From Agrobacterium tumefaciens (GTDB lineage Bacteria > Pseudomonadota > Alphaproteobacteria > Rhizobiales > Rhizobiaceae): DNA of 64,000 nt. The DNA is taken from contig JAGIAH010000008.1 of the NCBI GenBank assembly GCA_017744915.1, positions 142,278-206,277 of the forward strand, read 5' to 3'. Position numbers and translations under genes: made by a program. A model generated the notes under the pieces. It ran no database searches and was not told the DNA's origin. It saw only the letters and a list, made by a program, of their open reading frames with translations. Positions 7,554-19,278 of the stretch are shown one piece after another. Position 1 is the stretch's first letter; the number at the start of each line of letters is the position of its first letter.

Positions 7554-8453
7554 ATGCTCGACTACCCCTCCATGCGCGCCGTGGCGCTCGTCGCCCAGAC
7601 CGGCAGTTTCGAAAAGGCGGCGCAGGTGTTGTGCGTCACGCCGTCCGCCGTCTCCCAGCGCATCAAGCAGCTGGAGGAGCGGCTGGGCGTGGTGCTGATC
7701 GTGCGCGGCAACCCCTGCGTGGCGACGGAGAAGGGTGAGTGGCTCTGCCGGCACATGGACCATGTCGGCATGCTGGAAAACGAATTGTTCCGAAAACTCC
7801 CGGCGCTTGCGGAGGCCGGTGCTGGGCAGGAGCGGGTGACGCTCAACATCGCCACCAATGCCGACAGCCTCGGCACCTGGTTTCTGGATGCGGTGTCGAA
7901 ATTCACCGGCGGTAGCGATTATCTCGTCAATATCGCGGTGGACGACCAGGATCACACGGTGGAATGGCTGCGTGGCGGCAGGGTGCTCGCCGCCGTCACC
8001 GCCCATGACAAGCCGGTGCAGGGCTGCCGGGTGACGCCGCTCGGCGTGCTGCGCTATCACGCCACCGCCAGCCCGGATTTCATGGCCCGCCATTTTGCCG
8101 ACGGCGTGACGCTCGCCGCGCTTGCCCGCGCGCCGGGGCTTACCTTCAACCAGAAAGACCGGTTGCAGGCGGGCTGGATCCGGCAGGCGCTGGGCGAGGA
8201 TGTCTCCTATCCCACCCACTGGTTGCCTTCGACCGATGGTTTCGTAAAGGCAAGCCTTGCCGGCATGGGTTGGGGGCTCAATCCGGTGCAGCTGGTGGGC
8301 GAGCATCTGGCCGCCGGACGGCTGGTTGAGCTGATACCCGGCATGCCGCTCGATATTCCGCTTTATTGGCAGGTGAACCGTTTGGCCGCCGACCGCCTCA
8401 GCGCGCTGACATCGCATATGGTGGAAACGGCGAGGGCGGTGTTGTTGCGGTGA
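7554..8453 (+). CDS. argP: LysR-type regulator, ArgP family
   Basis: A 299-residue regulator. The N-terminal winged helix-turn-helix (MLDYPSMRAVALVAQTGSFE, then AQVLCVTPSAVSQRIKQLEE) is typical of ArgP/IciA/LysG. A LysR substrate-binding domain occupies the rest. The ATG at 7554 reproduces the family's canonical start and length; an upstream in-frame extension to 7467 reads as low-complexity, non-homologous sequence and is left out. Divergent from the LysE exporter, it most likely activates that gene in response to basic amino acids. Confidence 0.88.
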   Translation: MLDYPSMRAVALVAQTGSFEKAAQVLCVTPSAVSQRIKQLEERLGVVLIVRGNPCVATEKGEWLCRHMDHVGMLENELFRKLPALAEAGAGQERVTLNIATNADSLGTWFLDAVSKFTGGSDYLVNIAVDDQDHTVEWLRGGRVLAAVTAHDKPVQGCRVTPLGVLRYHATASPDFMARHFADGVTLAALARAPGLTFNQKDRLQAGWIRQALGEDVSYPTHWLPSTDGFVKASLAGMGWGLNPVQLVGEHLAAGRLVELIPGMPLDIPLYWQVNRLAADRLSALTSHMVETARAVLLR

Positions 8454-8514
8454 GGCGTCGCGCGCGGGATTGCGTTTTTGCGATTTGGAGAGACGGGAGC
8501 CGTAGAGCAAGTGG

Positions 8515-8677
8515 CTCGCCCCCCTCTGTCCTGCCGGACATCTCCCCCTCAAGGGGGGAGATCAGCAGGAGGCGCTAACACCACTTCATTCGGAAAGGTT
8601 GAGATGGGCGAGACCTTGCCACTTGTCGATCTCCCCCCTTGAGGGGGAGATGCCCGGCAGGGCAGAGGGGGGTGAGC
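8515..8677. repeat. Palindromic intergenic element, RIME1-like, copy 2
   Basis: Inverted arms begin near 8515 (CCCCTCTGTCCTGCCGGACA) and end near 8677 (CCCGGCAGGGCAGAGG), with inner hairpins CTCCCCCTCAAGGGGGGAG and its partner. The layout is the same as at 3095-3270. It fills the gap between the convergent argP and penicillin-binding protein genes. Confidence 0.8.
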
Positions 8678-8715
8678 CTTGCGCTCCGCCGGTAACCTCT
8701 TAACGCGACATGGTG

Positions 8716-10905
8716 TCAACGCCGCGTGGCGTCGATGCCCTCATGCGAGGAAGCATCCGCCACCTTCTGCGTCGTCACACTCAACGCCGTGGCTTCCTTC
8801 ATCTTCCGCCCGATCGAGCGGATCACACGCGTCGCCTCGGCGGAAAGCGAGCGCGGGCGGGTCAGCGCCGGCATGGCGGGTGTGTTGGCGGAGGCGGCCG
8901 CCACTTCCGCCGAAGGCTGCGGGCGGGCGCCCGTCGGCAGCGGGTTCTGGATGCCGGGGATGGGGCGCAGCTCCATGCCCTGATGGGCATAATCCATCAG
9001 CCGCTTGAAGGTCATGGCGGGAAGCGCGCCGCCGGTCATGTTGTTCATCGGCGTGAATTCGTCGTTCCCGAACCAGACCGCAGTCGTGTAGTTGCCGGTG
9101 AAGCCCACATACCAGGCGTCGCGATAGGCCTGCGAAGTGCCGGTCTTGCCGCCGGAGACGATGCCGTTTTCCAGCGCGCCGCGCCGGGCCGTGCCCATGA
9201 CGGGAATGGTCACCAGCATCTGGTTCATCTTGGAATTGGCTTCTTCGGAAAGCACCCGTTTGGCGGGCGGCTCGTTGTGGCTGAAATCGTAGAGAACATT
9301 GCCCTCGTAATCCAGCACCTGCTCGATGCCGTGGCGGCGTGACTGCATGCCGTCGGCCGGGAATACGGCATAGGCCGTCGCCTGATCGAGCACGGTCACT
9401 TCCGACGTGCCGAGCGGAATGGTCTTGTCGCTGCGCAGCGGCGTGGCGACACCCATCGCCTTGGCGGTATCGACGATCACCTGCGTGCCGAGCACATCCT
9501 TGGCGAGCCGGACCGGCACGGTATTGTAGGATTTGGCGAGCGCCATCTGCAGCGTCACCTTGCCGGCATAGGAACGGCCGTAATTCTGCGGCGACCAGCC
9601 GCGCCAGGTCACCGGCGCGTCGGAGATCAGCGTCTCGGGCTTCATGCCCTTTTCCATGGCGGCCGAGTAGGTATAGACCTTGAAGGAGGAACCCGGCTGG
9701 CGAAGCGCCGCCGTGGCGCGGTTGAACTGGCTTTCGCCATAATCGCGCCCGCCGACCATGGCGCGCACGCCGCCGCCATTTTCGATCATCACCATCGCGC
9801 CCTGCTTGACGCGGTAACCTTCGCCATATTCGCGCAGGCCCATTTCCATCGCCTGTTCGGCTGCCTGCTGCAGGCCGGTATCGATGGTGGTGCGCACGAC
9901 GACGGTGTGGTCCTTGAATTTGCCTTCGGCGGCCAGCCGCTGCACTTCGTCGAAAGCCCAGTCGAGGAAATAATCCGGCGCCTTCACATCGGCGCGGTCG
10001 ATGACGGTGGCCGGGTTGCGCCGCGCGCCGATCACCTGGCCCTCGGTCATCAGCCCGCTCTGCACCAGGTTGGAAAGCACGGTGTTGGCACGGGCGCGGG
10101 CCGCCGGCAGGTTCACATGTGGCGCATATTTGGCCGGCGCCTTGAACAGGCCGGCCAGAATAGCGGATTCGGCCAGCGTCACGTCGGTCAGGTTCTTGCC
10201 GAAATAAAACTGCGCCGCCGCCGCCGCGCCGAAGGTGCCGCCGCCCATATAGGCGCGGTCGAGATAAAGGCTGAGGATTTCCTTCTTCGACATGTTGGTC
10301 TCGAGCCACAGCGCGAGGAAGGCTTCCTTGATCTTACGCTCCAGCGAGCGCTCATTGGTGAGGAACAGGTTCTTGGCGAGCTGCTGCGTCAGCGTCGAGC
10401 CGCCCTGTACCACGCCGCCGGCGCGGGCGTTTTCGCTCATGGCGCGGGCAAGGCCGATGAAATCGATGCCGAAATGGTCGAAGAAACGCCGGTCTTCGGT
10501 CGCCAGCACCGCCTTGATGAAATGATCCGGCATCTGGTCGATCGGTACGGAATCTTCATGAATGATGCCGCGATGGCCGATGGTATTGCCGTAACGATCA
10601 AGGAAGGTGACGGCGAAATCGCCGCGGTAACGCCAGTCCTTCTTGGTTTCCTCAAAAGCCGGCATGGCGAGCGCCAGAAGCACGACGGAACCCGCCGTTC
10701 CGAAGGTCAGCGCGTCGCAGGTGAGGTTGACGAGAAGCTTTCTCCAGCCGCGCACATGCAGCTTGCGTGAAGCGATGGTGACGTCTTCCCAGAAATCCAC
10801 CAGCCGTGCCGCAGCCGTCCACAGGCCGGAGTCGATGAAGCTATCGATCCGGAGCAGGATATGCCGTTTTTTACGGCCTTTTTTATCGTCTTTTTCTTCC
10901 TGCAC
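8716..10905 (-). CDS. Class A penicillin-binding protein (PBP1b-type)
   Basis: A 729-residue bifunctional peptidoglycan synthase. A cytoplasmic basic N-terminus precedes one membrane segment (about residues 63-83). A GT51 glycosyltransferase domain follows, with catalytic ATEDRRFFDHFGID and QGGSTLTQQLAKNLFL. The transpeptidase domain has active-site PGSSFK, SYN (KSYNT) and KTGTS motifs. A low-complexity tail rich in A, P and T follows. It polymerises and crosslinks wall in the periplasm. The start is GTG 10905 with a poor ribosome site. Agrobacterium species carry several class A PBPs; this looks like one of the PBP1b-like paralogues, but which one is not decidable from sequence alone. It is transcribed divergently from the YcgN gene. 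Confidence 0.9.
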   Translation of the reverse strand: MQEEKDDKKGRKKRHILLRIDSFIDSGLWTAAARLVDFWEDVTIASRKLHVRGWRKLLVNLTCDALTFGTAGSVVLLALAMPAFEETKKDWRYRGDFAVTFLDRYGNTIGHRGIIHEDSVPIDQMPDHFIKAVLATEDRRFFDHFGIDFIGLARAMSENARAGGVVQGGSTLTQQLAKNLFLTNERSLERKIKEAFLALWLETNMSKKEILSLYLDRAYMGGGTFGAAAAAQFYFGKNLTDVTLAESAILAGLFKAPAKYAPHVNLPAARARANTVLSNLVQSGLMTEGQVIGARRNPATVIDRADVKAPDYFLDWAFDEVQRLAAEGKFKDHTVVVRTTIDTGLQQAAEQAMEMGLREYGEGYRVKQGAMVMIENGGGVRAMVGGRDYGESQFNRATAALRQPGSSFKVYTYSAAMEKGMKPETLISDAPVTWRGWSPQNYGRSYAGKVTLQMALAKSYNTVPVRLAKDVLGTQVIVDTAKAMGVATPLRSDKTIPLGTSEVTVLDQATAYAVFPADGMQSRRHGIEQVLDYEGNVLYDFSHNEPPAKRVLSEEANSKMNQMLVTIPVMGTARRGALENGIVSGGKTGTSQAYRDAWYVGFTGNYTTAVWFGNDEFTPMNNMTGGALPAMTFKRLMDYAHQGMELRPIPGIQNPLPTGARPQPSAEVAAASANTPAMPALTRPRSLSAEATRVIRSIGRKMKEATALSVTTQKVADASSHEGIDATRR

Positions 10906-11160
10906 CTGGCGATGTTTTCCTGTTCAACGCAACGCGGACGTCGGTATTTCTGCGTTTCAACCCATTCCCGACGCAAAACCATGGCATGCTTGTGTCGGAA
11001 TTGCTTGACGCGGCGGCTTCTTGCGGGCCAATGACCCTCTGCCGTCCGCCAATCTTCATAAAATATCGTACAAACCAGCCCTTGGCGATACGATATAAAG
11101 GATTAGGGACCGGTTAAATACTCCCGTCCAAGAGATCAAAATGAAACGGAAATGTTAACG

Positions 11161-11640
11161 ATGAATGACGCGCCGTTCTGGAAAACCAAATCACTCGCGG
11201 AGATGACCGGCGAGGAATGGGAAAGCCTGTGCGACGGCTGCGGCCTGTGCTGTCTCAACAAGCTGGAGGACTGGGACACCGGCGAAGTGGCCTTCACTTC
11301 GGTGCGCTGCGTGTTGCTGGATGGTGAAAGCTGTCGATGCTCCGACTATGAGAACCGCCGCGCCACCGTGCCGGACTGTATCCAGCTCGACCTGAAGAAG
11401 GTGCATGAGATCGGCTGGCTGCCGCCCACCTGCGCCTATGCGCTGGTGCGTGACGGAAAAGACCTCTACTGGTGGCATTATCTCGTTTCCGGCGATACGC
11501 AGACGGTGCATCAGGCCGGCATTTCGGCGCGCGGGCGCACCGTCAGCGAGGCCGATGTGGATGTTGACGACTTCGAGGATTATGTGGTCGACTGGCCCCT
11601 GACAGTGGGTGAGAAGGCGGGCGAAAAGGAGCGGACCTGA
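11161..11640 (+). CDS. YcgN family cysteine cluster protein
   Basis: A 159-residue soluble protein of the UPF0260/YcgN family. It has the characteristic cysteine cluster: [14 protein letters not shown] near the N-terminus, then [15 protein letters not shown] and the PPTCAYALV motif. Such clusters resemble metal- or iron-sulfur-binding CxxCxxxCC motifs, but the family's activity is not established. The start is ATG 11161, with an in-frame ATG at 11152 as an alternative. It ends about 110 bases before the beta-lactamase gene. Confidence 0.88.
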   Translation: MNDAPFWKTKSLAEMTGEEWESLCDGCGLCCLNKLEDWDTGEVAFTSVRCVLLDGESCRCSDYENRRATVPDCIQLDLKKVHEIGWLPPTCAYALVRDGKDLYWWHYLVSGDTQTVHQAGISARGRTVSEADVDVDDFEDYVVDWPLTVGEKAGEKERT

Positions 11641-11719
11641 CGGAAAGCGGCAATTTTCGTTTTGGTCCTATTCCTGCCCCATCCGTTACCTAAACCGCTC
11701 TCACCATTCCGGCAAATGA

Positions 11720-12577
<858 letters not shown>

Positions 12578-12625
12578 AGAACCGCGCGGCCGGAGCGCCT
12601 TGAACCCGGAAAAGGATGTCGGGAT

Positions 12626-13234
12626 ATGTCGAACGCCTCCCGCGATGTCATCGGGCTCTATACGGACCACGGCGCCGATTTCGACAGGGAGCGCGGTCGT
12701 TCCCTTGCCGAAAGACCCTGGCTGGACAGGTTCACCTCGCTTTTGCCCGACGGCGGCTCCATTCTCGATATCGGCTGCGGTTCAGGCGAGCCGATTGCCG
12801 GCTATTTCATCGCCAACGGTTATGATGTCACGGGCATCGATGCATCGCTGCCCCTGATCCAACTTTGCCGCAGCCGGTTTCCGGAAAATCTCTGGGCGGT
12901 CGCGGATATGCGCGAACTGGCCCTTGGCCGCCGCTTCGATGGCCTGATTGCCTGGCACAGTTTTTTCCACCTGAGCCCCGAGGACCAGCACCGGATGTTC
13001 GGTATCTTTCGCCAGCATGCCAATGAGGGTGCGGCCCTGATGTTCACCGCCGGGCCGGGGCGAGGCGAAGCAATAGGCACCTTTCAGGGCAGGCCGCTCT
13101 ATCACGCCAGCCTTGCGCGCGAAGACTATGAAAGCCTGCTGGTCGCACACGGTTTCCGCCTCCTCGATCACATCGTCAACGATCCGCAATGCGGTGGGGC
13201 GACGGTTTATCTCGCCAGACGAGTGGCGGCCTGA
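12626..13234 (+). CDS. Class I SAM-dependent methyltransferase
   Basis: A 202-residue protein with the class I motif I (ILDIGCGSGEPIAGYF), an acidic ribose-binding residue at the end of strand 2 (VTGIDAS) and a later strand (FDGLIAWHSFFHL) typical of small-molecule methyltransferases. The start ATG 12626 has AAGGA about 10 bases upstream. The substrate is unknown. It begins 48 bases after the beta-lactamase gene and may be read through from it. Confidence 0.82.
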   Translation: MSNASRDVIGLYTDHGADFDRERGRSLAERPWLDRFTSLLPDGGSILDIGCGSGEPIAGYFIANGYDVTGIDASLPLIQLCRSRFPENLWAVADMRELALGRRFDGLIAWHSFFHLSPEDQHRMFGIFRQHANEGAALMFTAGPGRGEAIGTFQGRPLYHASLAREDYESLLVAHGFRLLDHIVNDPQCGGATVYLARRVAA

Positions 13235-13343
13235 AAAGCGACCGCGCGGTCGTCCGATCGCAGCGATAAGAGGTGCAAATTCCTGCTTTTATGGTCGATG
13301 CCTATGCTCACGATTCCGTGTTCAACAAAAAACTTGCCGTACC

Positions 13344-13374
13344 TTGACCTTCCCATCATGGGAAGCCCTACATA
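13344..13374 (+). promoter_or_regulatory. MerR/CueR-type copper-responsive promoter
   Basis: A -35 TTGACC (13344-13349) and -10 TACATA (13369-13374) are separated by 19 bases, the over-long spacer typical of MerR-family promoters. The spacer carries the dyad CTTCCCATCATGGGAAG, matching the CueR/HmrR operator pattern. It lies just upstream of the copper ATPase gene, whose operon encodes a CueR-type regulator. Confidence 0.8.
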
Positions 13375-13396
13375 AGGTCTCGAAAGGGGATTTCCC

Positions 13397-15975
<2,579 letters not shown>

Positions 15976-15979
<4 letters not shown>

Positions 15980-16398
15980 ATATCGGCCAGGCATCGGAAG
16001 CATCGGGCGTTTCCGCCAAGATGATCCGGTATTACGAGCAGATCGGCCTCATCACGCCTGCCGCCCGCACCGGCAATAATTATCGGGTCTATGGCGAGCA
16101 GGATGTGCACAATCTGCGCTTCATCAAGCGGGCGCGCACCCTCGGTTTCTCACTGGAGGAAACCGAGACGCTGCTGAAGCTCTGGCAGGACAAGAGCCGC
16201 GAGAGTTCGGCGGTGAAGGAAATCGCGCTCGTCCACATCGCCGATCTAGAGAAGAAGATCGCCGAGATGAAGAGCATGGTGAAGACGCTCTCCCATCTCG
16301 CTCATTGTTGCGGCGGCGACCACCGGCCCGATTGCCCCATCCTCGATGATCTCGCGGGTGCCGACAAGACAGACGGCAAGCCCGCCAGAACCCACTGA
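15976..16398 (+). CDS. hmrR: Cu(I)-responsive MerR-family regulator (CueR/HmrR)
   Basis: A 140-residue regulator. An N-terminal MerR helix-turn-helix ([22 protein letters not shown]) and a dimerisation helix precede the copper-binding loop C112-GGDHRPD-C120, matching the C112/C120 pair of E. coli CueR. Its GTG start overlaps the ATPase stop by four bases, so both are translated from one message. It probably activates the 13344-13374 promoter when Cu(I) rises, autoregulating the operon. Confidence 0.9.
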
Positions 16399-16450
16399 AT
16401 TCATTGACAGCCGGCGCGAAAATAGCGGCGTCGGCCAAAAGGAGAAAACC

Positions 16451-16651
16451 ATGAGTGCAACCATCTTCCTGATCCCGGACATGACCTGCGGCCATTGCGA
16501 AAAGACCCTGCGCGGCGCTCTCGCCGACGTGCTCCCGGACGCCGCCGTCAATATCGACCTTTCCACCCACAGGCTCACGGTAACGGGTGATGCCGCAACC
16601 GCGGAGGAGGCGATCCGCGAAGCCGGTTATTCGCCGGAACGGGCGGGCTGA
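16451..16651 (+). CDS. copZ: Copper chaperone CopZ-like HMA protein
   Basis: A 66-residue single HMA domain with the metal site M-T-C-G-H-C near residue 11 and the usual beta-alpha-beta pattern (AAVNIDLSTHRLTV). It should carry Cu(I) in the cytosol and hand it to the ATPase. The start ATG 16451 has GGAG 7 bases upstream. It ends the copper operon. Confidence 0.88.
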   Translation: MSATIFLIPDMTCGHCEKTLRGALADVLPDAAVNIDLSTHRLTVTGDAATAEEAIREAGYSPERAG

Positions 16652-16675
16652 CGCATCTCGTCGCTGGAATGAGGA

Positions 16676-16709
16676 GGAAAGATGTGCTACTGAGTAGCAT
16701 TATCTTTCC
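16676..16709. promoter_or_regulatory. Long interrupted dyad upstream of parD, operator candidate
   Basis: GGAAAGAT (16676-16683) pairs with ATCTTTCC (16702-16709), and inside them TGCTACT (16685-16691) pairs with AGTAGCA (16693-16699). It lies 20 bases before the antitoxin start, where ParD-family antitoxins usually bind their own promoter. There is no U tract, so a terminator for the copper operon is less likely, though not excluded. Confidence 0.55.
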
Positions 16710-16728
16710 TTTGAAGGCAGAGCCCCCA

Positions 16729-16998
16729 ATGTCCGTCAAGGCATCAGTGTCCATATCCGATCAGCAGGACAGCTTCGCCCGCAGGCTGGTGGAGGAAGGG
16801 CGTTATGCCAGTCTCAGCGCTGTCGTGCAGCGCGGTCTGGATCTGCTTCGTCAGGAAACCGAAGTAAAGGATGCGGAGCTTGCCGCGCTTCGCGGCCTGC
16901 TGGCCGAGCGGGATAAGGGGGAGTTCGTCTCGCTTAATGACGGCAAGGATAGAACTGCGGCGATGATAGCAGCCAGGAAGGCCAGCTATGGCCTTTAA
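16729..16998 (+). CDS. parD: ParD-type antitoxin
   Basis: An 89-residue protein. The N-terminal ribbon-helix-helix (VKASVSISDQQDSFARRLVE, then GRYASLSAVVQRGLDLL) binds DNA, and the C-terminal half (about residues 45-89) is the toxin-binding tail. It overlaps the toxin gene by 11 bases, the usual coupling in parDE modules. It is expected to neutralise ParE and repress the operon through the dyad just upstream. Confidence 0.88.
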   Translation: MSVKASVSISDQQDSFARRLVEEGRYASLSAVVQRGLDLLRQETEVKDAELAALRGLLAERDKGEFVSLNDGKDRTAAMIAARKASYGL

Positions 16999-17347
16999 GG
17001 TCCTGCGTTCGGCGCAGACGGATCAGGACCTTGGCCTCATTCTCGACCATCTCGTTCAATCCTATCGCGAACTTGGCGACACCCTGCCGGACGCTTTCGA
17101 GCGGGCCGTCCTGCGCATCGGCGCCATCGAGGCGGATATGCAGCTCCTCGGCAAAGCGCCGTTTCAGGGTACATTGATGCCCGAATTGTTGCCCGGCCTT
17201 CGTCGGGTCACAAAAAATCAGGCGATCTTTTATTTCGATGTTGTTGAAGGCGAGAAAACGTTGCGCATTCTCGCCGTCTTCTTCGGTGGGCAGGATCATC
17301 AGCGGCATATGCTGAAGCGCCTCGTATCCGGCCAGCCAAGCGGTTAA
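16988..17347 (+). CDS. parE: ParE-type toxin (RelE/ParE superfamily)
   Basis: A 119-residue protein of the RelE/ParE fold: N-terminal helical hairpin (AQTDQDLGLILDHLVQSY), a central strand PGLRRVTKNQAIFYFDV and a C-terminal strand TLRILAVFFGGQDHQRHM. ParE toxins inhibit DNA gyrase; RelE members cut mRNA. The ParD partner favours the ParE activity. At 119 residues it is slightly longer than typical (about 95-105). Confidence 0.87.
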   Translation: MAFKVLRSAQTDQDLGLILDHLVQSYRELGDTLPDAFERAVLRIGAIEADMQLLGKAPFQGTLMPELLPGLRRVTKNQAIFYFDVVEGEKTLRILAVFFGGQDHQRHMLKRLVSGQPSG

Positions 17348-17454
17348 ACCTCGTCGAACGCTCCGCCCTCGCGCGAGGGATTGCGGTTGATCACTCGCTC
17401 CTCCGCGTCATCGGGAAGGGCGTCGATGTCGAGATCGAGCAGATCTTCGTCCAT
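17344..17454 (-). CDS. Small acidic hypothetical protein
   Basis: A 36-codon frame from ATG 17454 to TAA 17344-17346 encoding a very acidic peptide that begins MDEDLLDLDIDALPDDAEE and ends GGAFDEV. AGGA lies 7 bases upstream of the start, which argues for translation. Its stop overlaps the parE stop region on the opposite strand. No domain is recognised. A small regulatory or accessory peptide is possible; a chance frame cannot be ruled out. Confidence 0.4.
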   Translation of the reverse strand: MDEDLLDLDIDALPDDAEERVINRNPSREGGAFDEV

Positions 17455-17555
17455 GGCGGTATCCTTTCTATCGGTTCACCCGGCAAACGGTCGGTAAGGC
17501 AGAGGGTTCCTGCCGCCGCTCATTCATTCAGTCCGGATCGGATGAAAAAGCCCGC

Positions 17556-17586
17556 TTGACCTCAATGGCACTTGAGGTTCTAGTTT
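17556..17586 (+). promoter_or_regulatory. SoxR-box promoter of the MFS gene
   Basis: A -35 TTGACC (17556-17561) and -10 TAGTTT (17581-17586) are separated by 19 bases. The spacer region contains CCTCAA-TGGCAC-TTGAGG at 17560-17577, the same outer arms and 18-base length as the SoxR box (CCTCAA-N6-TTGAGG). This predicts activation of the MFS gene by redox-cycling agents through SoxR encoded elsewhere. Confidence 0.7.
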
Positions 17587-17621
17587 GCCCGCCGTATCGC
17601 AAAAATGGAAAGGATACGGCT

Positions 17622-19019
17622 TTGTCGAGTATGGAAATGGTGGAGAAAAACGGCTGGGGCGAATTGCTGAGCGGGGCTAACCTCTCGCTTCTGACCGTCA
17701 TCTCCTCCGGTATAGGTCTGCACGCCTTTAATCAGTTCGCGGTGGTGACGGCATTGCCCGTCGCCGTCAATGAAATCGGCGGTGCGGGTTTTTATAGCTG
17801 GGCCTATAGTCTCTATTTCGTCGGTTCCGTGGCCGGCGGCGTTACCGCCGTGCTGTTTCGTGAACGCTTTGGTGCCCGCGCCGTCCTGCTTCTGTGCTGC
17901 CTCATCTTTTCCTTCGGCTCGGTTCTTTCGGCAATTGCCGGCGATTTTTTATGGGTCGTCGTCGGCCGGGCGTTGCAGGGGGTGGCGGACGGGCTGATCG
18001 TGGCGGTGTGTTACAGCCTCATTCCCGCAGGCTTCCGCTCCGGCCTGTTGCCGAAGGTCTTTGCCATCGAGGCGGCGATCTGGGCGGTGGCCTCCTTCAT
18101 CGGCCCGCTGACCGGCGGTTTCGCCACCCAGCACATCTCCTGGCGCGCCACCTTCCTGCTCTCGGCGCCGCTGATCCTGCTGCTGCTGGTCTATACGGTG
18201 GTTGCCGTTTCCGCCGAGCGGCCGGTGGCGGCCACGCGCAAGCCGCTGGTGCCGCTGTTGCTCTGCCTTGTCGGCGCATTGGCCTTTTCCGCGCCTTCCG
18301 CCTTTGAGGATGCGAGCCTGCGGGCGATCTCCCTGCTGGCGGGTGCGGCGTTGTTATGGGCTTCCCTGCGGGCAGGTATCCAGCCTTCCTCCGGCCTGTT
18401 CCCGAAGGATTCCTTCCGGCTGAAAACGGTGCTCGGCAGCGGCTTCTGGGTGCTGTTCCTGATGTCCTATGCCCATGCACTGGGTAGTGTCTATCTCGCT
18501 TATGTCGCCATCAATCTCTGGCAGCATGAGCCGACCTTTGCCGGTTTCATCGTCGTCACCATGCCGCTCGCCTGGAGTTTCGTGGCGATGCTGATCGGCA
18601 GCCTGCGCTCAAACCGCCTGCGGGAAATCTGCCTGCATTACGGCCCTTACCAGATGGTGCCGGGCTGCGTCCTGCTTGGGCTCGGGCTTGCGACGGGCAA
18701 CTGGGGAGAGATGCTGCTCGGGCAAATCCTGATAGGGTCTGCCTTCGGCATGTCCTGGGCCGGCATCAGCCAGGCGGCCATGGAAGCTGCCCCGGAAGAG
18801 GAGCGCAAGATGACCGGCGCATTGCTGCCCACGGTCGCGACCCTCGGTGCTGCGGCGGGTGCGGGTGCCAGCGGCACCGTCGCCGCCGCGACCGATCTTG
18901 TCGTGCAGATCGATCGTGCGGATGTGACGATGCCAATGCTTTATCTTTATGGGCTGGGTGCCGCCGTGTCGCTGCTGGCGATCATCACCGCGAGGGGCTT
19001 GCGGGGCGCGCGCCGATAG
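17622..19019 (+). CDS. MFS multidrug-type transporter, SoxR-regulated
   Basis: An inner-membrane transporter of about 465 residues with 12-14 hydrophobic segments, in the DHA2-like drug exporter style. The motif A equivalent is RERFGARAVLLLCCLIF, and the following segments include GRALQGVADGLIVAVCYSLIP. The start is placed at TTG 17622 because AAGGA lies about 7 bases upstream and because a longer frame beginning at 17556 would start inside the promoter; ATG 17631 is the alternative. The SoxR-box promoter suggests export of redox-active compounds. It converges with the small membrane protein at 19037. Confidence 0.85.
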   Translation: MSSMEMVEKNGWGELLSGANLSLLTVISSGIGLHAFNQFAVVTALPVAVNEIGGAGFYSWAYSLYFVGSVAGGVTAVLFRERFGARAVLLLCCLIFSFGSVLSAIAGDFLWVVVGRALQGVADGLIVAVCYSLIPAGFRSGLLPKVFAIEAAIWAVASFIGPLTGGFATQHISWRATFLLSAPLILLLLVYTVVAVSAERPVAATRKPLVPLLLCLVGALAFSAPSAFEDASLRAISLLAGAALLWASLRAGIQPSSGLFPKDSFRLKTVLGSGFWVLFLMSYAHALGSVYLAYVAINLWQHEPTFAGFIVVTMPLAWSFVAMLIGSLRSNRLREICLHYGPYQMVPGCVLLGLGLATGNWGEMLLGQILIGSAFGMSWAGISQAAMEAAPEEERKMTGALLPTVATLGAAAGAGASGTVAAATDLVVQIDRADVTMPMLYLYGLGAAVSLLAIITARGLRGARR

Positions 19020-19036
19020 GCCGCTCGCCCGCGCCG

Positions 19037-19210
19037 TCACGATTGGGTGGTGGCGATGGTGATCGCCGCCAGATAAACGACGAAGGCCATGATGGCGATC
19101 GCGCCGATAATGACGATGATGCCCTTGCCGGCGCGTTTCTTTTCCGCCTTGTTTTCGTTGGCTTCGGTCGGAAACAGGATCGGATCGCTGGTATCGCGGA
19201 TTTTGGTCAT
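19037..19210 (-). CDS. Small single-span membrane protein
   Basis: A 57-residue protein starting MTKIRDTSDPILFPTEANEN, with a lysine-rich stretch and then one C-terminal membrane segment (GIIVIIGAIAIMAFVVYLAA). AAGGAG lies 7 bases before ATG 19210. This layout, a charged N-terminus with a tail anchor, is common in small rhizobial proteins of unknown function. It is convergent with the MFS gene. Confidence 0.7.
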   Translation of the reverse strand: MTKIRDTSDPILFPTEANENKAEKKRAGKGIIVIIGAIAIMAFVVYLAAITIATTQS

Positions 19211-19278
19211 GCCGTTTCTCCTTATCCGTGGATTGGGCGGTTTCGGTCTATCAACCGCCCAGTCCGTCAAAAGGTTCC

